64,000 bases of DNA, from NCBI GenBank assembly GCA_963978895.1, contig OZ022241.1:40788030-40852029 (forward strand). The letters run 5' to 3'. The stretch is from Erpobdella octoculata (Eukaryota; Annelida; Clitellata; Hirudinida; Erpobdellidae). The stretch's first letter is position 1. Each line of letters begins with the position of its first letter. Positions 57,650 through 64,000 of this stretch are shown piece by piece. The notes beneath the pieces are model-generated. The model saw nothing but the letters and a program-made list of their open reading frames with translations, made no database searches and had not been told where the DNA came from. The position numbers and the translations under genes are program-made.

Positions 57650-60600
57650 TCACATGGCCTCCTGCGCCTCTTCGTCGACGTAGAACTTGACGTCCTCGTC
57701 TCGCCCGATCATGCCTCGATCGATGTACTTCACCGTCTTCTTGCCGTGCTCAGCTGCTGCCGAAGCAGCTATCGGCGAGCCTCTGCCCAGGTAGCTGCCA
57801 GACAGAGTCAGCTGACTCGGAGCGCTCGTACTGAGGTCGATGATCCTGTAAGAGTGATTTATTGAGCTTTTCTAAAGTAAAGGTAATCACAGGTATATCG
57901 ATTAAAATTACAGGTATATCAATTAAAAGTACAGGTGTATCAATTAAAAATACAGGTGTATCAATTAAAATTACAGGGATATCAATTAAAAATGCAGGTA
58001 TGGCAATTAAAATTACAAGTGTGTCGATTGAAATTACATGTGTACCAATTAAAATCACAGGTATATCAATTAAAATTACAAGTGTATCAATTAAAAATAC
58101 AGGTATATCAATTAAAATTACAGGTATGTCGATTAAAATTACAGGTGTATCAATTAAAAGTACAGGTGTATCAATTAAAAATACAGGTGTATCAATTAAA
58201 ATTACAGGGATATCAATTAAAAATGCAGGTATGGCAATTAAAATTACAAGTGTGTCGATTGAAATTACATGTGTACCAATTAAAATTACAGGTATGTCAA
58301 TTAAAATTGCAGGTGTATCAACTAAAACCACAGTTATATCAAATAAAATTACAGGTAAGTTTAGAAATAAAAATAAAACTTCCTCAACTGTAGTCCTGCA
58401 CAAACCTAAACAAGTCTTATCGACTGGAGCCGATTTTATTACAAAGGACCCTGAAGTACATCATTGAGACACAGAAAAACAACAAGAACGAAAAATGAAC
58501 TTCACAACAAACTTACCCCATCTCAGAAGTGAGGGACCGGTTGATGAAATTCGCCACGGAGCTCAGGTCGGGCTTGGCGAAGAACGACGTCAAACCCTTG
58601 GCAGACTCGCCAACGTCCGGATTTCGGGGCTTGCTGGGCGCCTGAATGATCATGGTGCTGCGACACTTCGGGCACTTTTGCTGCTCCTGTTTTTGAGCGG
58701 CTGGAAAAGACTCAGAGTTAATGAAATTCAAACCACGGAGGTACGTCTCTTCTCCCCGCATACACACCCCCCCTCCGTTCAAGTCCAGTTACTTACCGAG
58801 CGCTTTTTTGGCTTTGAGTCCGAGTTTGGTCGAGGGCATGTCCGTGCCTTGGTCCTCGTCTTCGAAGAGGTGACCGCACTTGAGGCACTGGACCTGGTTA
58901 TCAATCAAATGAACGAATGAATGACCATCAGATGAATAAGAATTTGCATCTATTTGAAAACACGCCGTTGCCCGTGTTTACTTTCATGAATACAAATATA
59001 TTGCACATCGAATTTATGAATAATAAACTTAATTTATGTATAATATAATTGATTTGATTTATAATATATTTTATTCATAAATCATTTATAACTTTAACAA
59101 TAAGCCAAAATAAACAATAAAAAATAGTCTACCATTTTCTTTTCTTCAAGGAACTGCTCTAGGACTTGAACAAACTCCTGGAAAAAAAATTAGCGATATT
59201 TGAATAAAATGAAATAAATAATTCGAAAATAATTAGCGATGCGAATATTTAAATCGGTTATTATAATATTATAATTGGTTATTACAACTTCCAAATATAT
59301 AAATAAATACCCCACTAATTTTAAATAAATACCCCACTAATTTTAAATAAATACCCCACTAATTTTAAATAAATACCCCACTAATTTTAAATAAATACCC
59401 CACTAATTTTAAATAAATACCCTACTAATTTTAAATAAACACCCTACTCACCTCGGCACCATTCTCGACAAGAACGATTCTTTCCCTCCTCTGTTTCAGC
59501 ACCGTGTCAAACTCCAGCCTGACGGCCCGCTGCGGCTGCGTCTTCTTGGCGCTCGACTTCAAGCCCTTCTTGAACCATTCGACCTTGACGAGGGCCTGGA
59601 GGTCGAACTCCTCGACGACCTTCACCTTCGGCAGAGCCTCCTTTCGGACGAACACGAGCCAATGATCGACCACGACGCAGACCATCGGCTGCTGCGGTGT
59701 TGAGGAAGAAGAGATCACCTGGACGATGAACTTTCGCTTCTGATGCGACAGATCTGGAGTTTTTCGAGAGAAAACATTTTCGATCTTTTAGAAAATCTTT
59801 GACGAAACGATTTCTAATTTCGCTAAATTAAAAGACAGTCGAGAGGGCTAACGAAAAATAATTTAGTCGATTCAATTCAATTCGTCTTTATTCAGACCAT
59901 CGTCAGACCGCAATGGCTTACAGCAATAAATAAATAAATAAGTAATAATTATAAAGAATAAATAAAAAAATATAATAAAATAATAAAAATAAAATAAACT
60001 AAAAAATAAAATGAAATACAGAATTTTTAAAGTTTACAGTTCATAAAATATGCGAATCAGTTTACAGGGTCGATCAGGGTTTGAATCTCTTCGCTCAGCC
60101 ATTCAAATTCATAGCTCCCCCCCCTGACGAAAAAATTCCAGCATTCAACGCCTCGGTCTGAATGAAAACTACCTTTAATGCCGCTCTGAGATTCCTTTTC
60201 GTAGCCGTCGACGTCATCATCATCGTCGTCGTCATCCTTAAAATAGATCCCCACGGGCCTGTTGGGGGTTGACGTCCGGTGACGAGCCATAGCCTCCCCG
60301 CTGTGCAGTCCGGCTTCCCCACCCTCCGAGACGGTAGTAACCTCAGTGCCGTGGCCCCAGACAATATCCTCGGAATCGACAAAAGGTTTCGCAAACAAAG
60401 GAAAGTCTGGAACGGAAGAAAACGAGTCGGGGGACAATTGTTTGGGGGGCACCAAAGTTTGAGAGCTGGCCTGGATATCGTGGCCGCTGACAGAGGGTCG
60501 CGACCTCACAATAAGAGATATGGAGTTGTCGATGGAGGGGGAGGTGACGTCAAAGTATTCTCCGGTCATGTCCGCCACTGCCGACGAGTCGAGCGTCGAT

Positions 60601-63600
60601 GAGAATGTCGTCGTCGACGACATGTCCTACGAATTAATTTGCATATTTAATGAGGTGACTGTCATGGCAGTTAGTTCGTGTTCACAAAGAAGGGTTAATT
60701 ACTTTACTAGAAGATGAAAAATATAAAAATCTATTCAACATCAACAACAACTTTTCAACAAAAAATCAAAATAGAGATTCCAACTATCGAGCAGCGAAAG
60801 CAAATTTAAAAAATAAAAAAACCCGTACCCAATCGAAATACAAACAGAACAATTTGTACGAAAACCTTGTACAATGATGGTATGGTTTCCTGGCTATTGT
60901 GCAAGCTCTTGAAGTCCTCAGTACTGGATTCCTCGTTGCTAATGTCAACCGGTACTTCCAGCTGTAAACAATTTTTTTTTTTGCTAACTCATTATGATTA
61001 ACTAATTGGAATACGTTTGTTATGAATGATTAATCTTTTTTGAATAAATCATCAAAGATAATTTGTTTTAAATTATTTCATAAAATTCATTGAGCTGTAA
61101 GACTTTATAAAAGCAACAAATATTTTGTTTGCATTTAACTGAGATATGAGTGGCAGACATATCAGCTGACAACACCTTCTGAAAACAACAACAACATCAT
61201 AAACAACTAACAGGAAATTAATTTGAGTATTACGAACAAGTGCGTCGCGATTAACTACATTTCAAAAAATGAATATTCACGAGCAACATTAACTACATTT
61301 CAAAAAATGAATATTCACGAGCAGCATTAACTACATTTCAAAAAATGAATATTCACGAGTAACATTAATTTACGATTCTGTAAAAAAAAAACAAATCAAC
61401 AAAAATCGAAACCAGCCTTAGCCATTTCGTTCTTCGCGACGCATTTCTCAACAACAACTTCGACCTTCAACTTCCTGAACCCCTCCTCCCCTTCCTCTAC
61501 GCGGTCACGGCTGCAACCGGCACTGTCCCCGGCTGGTCTCGGACGATCCTCCAAAGAGTGGACGACGTCGGGGCTCATCTCCGCCGCAGGATCGGGTTTC
61601 GGCCCGCGGTCGTCATTTCCGTGGGAACGGACGGGGGCCTCGGTCTCCTTCTTCGGTTGGTAGCGGTCTAAGATGTCGTCGACGAGTGTCGAACATCCTC
61701 CGAGGTCGTTCTTCTCCTTGAAGGAGCCCGAGAGAAGGAAATCATCCTCGTCTGAAGAGCGGAAACAAAAAAAATTATTTAAATAAATTTATAAATTTCA
61801 CTAAATAAATCTCTAAATTTCACTAAATGAATTCTTAAATTTCAATAAATACATTTACAAATTTCACTAAATGAATCTATATAAATTTCACTAAATACAT
61901 TTCTAAATTTCACTAATACATTTATAAATTTCACTAAATGAATTTATATAAATTTCACTAATACATTCATAAATTTCACTAATACATTTATAAATCTCAC
62001 TAAATACATTCATAAATTTCATTAAATATATTCATTGATGAATTAATTGGATTAACGATATATGATCAATAAGCAAGAACATTTTGTGAACCATAAAAAA
62101 TTTAGAACAATTATTACTTCATAAGTTGAAAAAGTGTTAAAAAAAAATTACGTCACAACAACGTCTCGTTTTGGGCGTCTAAAAAAAAACCATTCCCACC
62201 CTGGAAGTTGGTCTGATCGGGAATCTCCGAGATGATCCTCGGCTTCTTCTTCTTCTTGTTCGTCCTCGTCACGACGACGGATTCCGTCGCCACGTCGTGC
62301 AGCGTCTCGGGGAGCGGGTTGGCCGGGGAGTCGAGCGTCGCGAAATACTTTCGATGGTCCGAAGAAATTAGATTCGTCATTTTATATCCAAACAAAATAA
62401 AGCAACCAAATCGGAACCGAGTTTTCAATCACATTCATATGCAAAAAATATCACCACCACCACCACCACTACTACTGCTACTCCTACTACTACTACTACT
62501 ACTGCTACCTACTGTGATATGAAACCACCAAAACCGCATAAATAATAACGGTTTTAATTCTTATAAATACAACCATCCAAAAATGTAAAACATAAAACAA
62601 CACAAATTCAATTTCTCCCATTATTGCAAACAATACAAACCAATTTCTTTTCATTTTTACTGAGCTTCGTGCCATCAACAGATATCTGAAAAAAAAATTT
62701 CCAACGAAGGAATGATTAGAAACTTTAAGAATTTTATTATTCACACGTACAAGCTATTATTTATATGTTATTGCTATTATTTACATATTAATGCTATTAA
62801 CTACACATGAATGCTTTATTTAACATATGAATGCTTATTATAAATGCACAGACTCCCATACATAATGCTGCTGCTATCATTACAGCCTGAATGCTAAAAT
62901 TTTCTAATGTACAACCTCGTAACAACCTCAAATTATAATAATCTAACATGCCACAAAAATGCAATTTTTTGCGCACTCAAATCCTAAAATCACCACAATA
63001 TAAATTTATTATAATCATTAAAATATATTTACTATATATAGTAAAATTATTATAATTCTTAAAATATTTTTACTATATAAATTTATTATAATTATTAAAA
63101 TATATTCACTACCGCATAAACGCCCCAACTGACGTACCTGACTGACAACGGCTTGGTGGAGTTTGAGAATAAGCCCCGCCCTGTAGTTCTTATCGAGACA
63201 CACCGGGTTCCCCTCCATCACCAACTGAAATTAACATAATTTATTCTTAAACACTCCGGAGGAAAAACATCGTGAAAATAAATAAAAATACTAGAAAGTA
63301 ACTACAATAAATAGTAAAACACGATTTTTTTTTACATTTTATCTATATTAGGAAAAACAATTTATTCAAAATAAATAATTATTTAATCAAGAATTTATAA
63401 TATAATAATAATAAATCATTATATTATATTATATAATTATTATTAATAAATAAATAAATAATTATTAATTATTAAATAATAAATTAATATTTTATAATTA
63501 ATATTAAAAATACGCTTCATTGTTGCTCAGACCTTTTCCAGTTTTTTGAGAGGTTTGAGCTTGTTGACGTTGTCAAGGAAAGCGATGAGGTTGTAAGACA

Positions 63601-63636
63601 CATCCAGCTCCTTCAAGTTCACCAGTTCTTCAACGC
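57650..63636 (-). CDS. STK11IP: LRR/zinc-ribbon protein, STK11IP (LKB1-interacting protein 1)-like, 5' end outside window
   Basis: Exons in transcript order: 63636-63533, 63224-63138, 62685-62641, 62347-62200, 61751-61465 (3' edge uncertain), 60961-60866, 60626-60173, 59753-59452, 59177-59133, 58893-58797, 58700-58517 and 57845-57650; phases all join, giving about 680 codons. LRR with LVNLKELDVSYNLI, LRR cap VMEGNPVCLDKNYR, then ISVDGTKL, a basic KKKKKPRIISEIPD, an acidic, disordered middle with DDDDDDDD, a PH-like segment (CVVVDHWLVFVRKEA...) and a zinc ribbon (VQCLKCGHLF...QKCPKCRS). LRR, 'LDG', basic stretch, PH-like, C-x2-C pairs is the order in STK11IP, which binds LKB1/STK11. The protein ends EEAQEAM soon after the ribbon, shorter than the vertebrate protein, so further exons to the left are possible. 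Confidence 0.65.
57885..58360. repeat. 21-bp intronic minisatellite with 231-bp higher-order copy
   Basis: About 22 units of ACAGGTATATCAATTAAAAT-like sequence in the last intron of the STK11IP-like gene. A run of variant units at about 57927-58052 recurs in the same order at about 58158-58284, i.e. eleven units further on. The ORF of about 200 aa in it is a repeat artefact. Confidence 0.93.
59306..59452. repeat. 22-bp minisatellite next to a splice donor
   Basis: Six to seven units of AAATAAATACCCCACTAATT plus TT, ending directly at the donor (- strand) of the exon 59753-59452. Confidence 0.92.
61253..61370. repeat. 38-bp repeat, three copies
   Basis: TAACTACATTTCAAAAAATG + AATATTCACGAGCAACAT, three times with few changes, in an intron of the STK11IP-like gene. 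Confidence 0.92.
61775..62035. repeat. Degenerate AAATTTCACTAAATnnATTnATA repeats
   Basis: About ten diverged units of 22-27 bp in an intron of the STK11IP-like gene. Confidence 0.8.
62450..62512. repeat. (CAC)n/(CTA)n triplet tract at edge of the duplicated block
   Basis: CACCACCACCACC followed by CTACTACTACTACTACTG and then CTACCTACTGTGAT. The copy at 44815 has (ATT)n in this place. Confidence 0.85.
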
Positions 63637-63769
63637 CTGATTGCCGAAAAATGTAATCGTGAAAAGCGAGTTTGTAGTTTGTAGTTTGTTTGTTTGTTCG
63701 TTTTACTCTATCGAATGACTTGTCGTGCATCAAATTGATATTTCTGTTTGTTAATTTATAGTTATATGT

Positions 63770-64000
63770 TCATTTTATCGACCCATCCATTCATCGACCT
63801 TGTCATCAATCCATTCATCCCTTGAACCATCAATTCATTCATACCTCGACCCATCAATTCATTCATACCTCGACCCATCAATTCATTCATCCCTTGACCC
63901 ATCAATTCATTCGTACCTAGACCCATTAATTCATTCATCTCCTGACTCATTTATCCATTCATCCCATGACCCATCAATTCATTCAACCCTTGACCCATCA
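63770..64000. repeat. 24-bp minisatellite at the right edge
   Basis: About nine units of CCTTGACCCATCAATTCATT + CATC with small changes, running off the window, in an upstream intron of the STK11IP-like gene. Confidence 0.9.

Noticed and set aside
57862..58467. ORF of about 200 aa with ITGISIK repeats
   Set aside because: 21-bp minisatellite read in frame, lying in an intron of a - strand gene.
60057..60172. Extension of the - strand exon 60626-60173 to the stop at 60057 as a protein end
   Set aside because: A phase-1 donor (G|GTAGTT) at 60173 joins in frame to the next exon with the PH-like segment; the extension may be retained intron.
63762..63950. ORF with MNELMGRG repeats
   Set aside because: 24-bp minisatellite read in frame.

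Overview
The window is animal (metazoan) nuclear DNA. Genes are split by GT-AG introns, gene-free DNA is very AT-rich, and there is much micro- and minisatellite DNA. Mobile elements include hAT transposons, a Ty3/gypsy LTR element, a 5'-truncated L2/CR1-type LINE end and tRNA-derived SINE-like heads. The species cannot be named from the sequence. All exon boundaries given here were set by hand from splice sites, reading-frame phase and comparison between paralogues.

Region 1 (about 0.6-46.1 kb, + strand) is a head-to-tail array of ten paralogous genes for secreted proteins of about 270-306 aa. Each has the same four-exon plan. Exon 1 carries a signal peptide and a six-cysteine PAN/Apple-like domain. 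Exon 2 is a 28-nt microexon. Exons 3 and 4 encode a galactose-binding-domain-like (jelly-roll lectin type) module with TADN...VDG, GMTxDLSLVT, W...DSxW and YARWLY...CRG motifs. Intron phases are 0, 1, 1 throughout. Gene 3 has lost the standard microexon donor, gene 8 uses a 22-nt microexon, and gene 6 looks like a gene-conversion mosaic. Introns and spacers hold a 2-kb (AT)n/linker satellite, a 1.36-kb hAT element with 8-bp target duplications, and several dispersed repeats.

Region 2 (33.2-50.4 kb) is a tandem segmental duplication. Each unit carries one PAN/lectin gene (gene 9 or 10, + strand) followed by a small four-exon CAP/SCP-like secreted-protein gene on the - strand. Since duplicating, unit A gained a LINE end, a small inverted-repeat element, a 42-bp repeat expansion and a hairpin. 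Unit B gained about 2.4 kb in the lectin intron, including a (ATT)n tract of nearly 500 bp and a copy of part of the region-4 gene.

Region 3 (50.5-55.6 kb) is a Ty3/gypsy element with identical 159-bp LTRs but frame breaks in pol, one of them at the reverse-transcriptase YxDD site, followed by an 832-bp deleted hAT that keeps the transposase C-terminus.

Region 4 (57.6-64.0 kb, - strand) is the 3' part of a multi-exon gene with LRRs, a PH-like segment and a C-x2-C...C-x2-C zinc ribbon. It best fits the LKB1/STK11-interacting protein (STK11IP/LIP1) and runs off the right edge of the window.

The lectin array and CAP-like genes look like a fast-changing secreted recognition or effector locus. 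That role is inferred from architecture and duplication only; nothing in the sequence gives a ligand or tissue.
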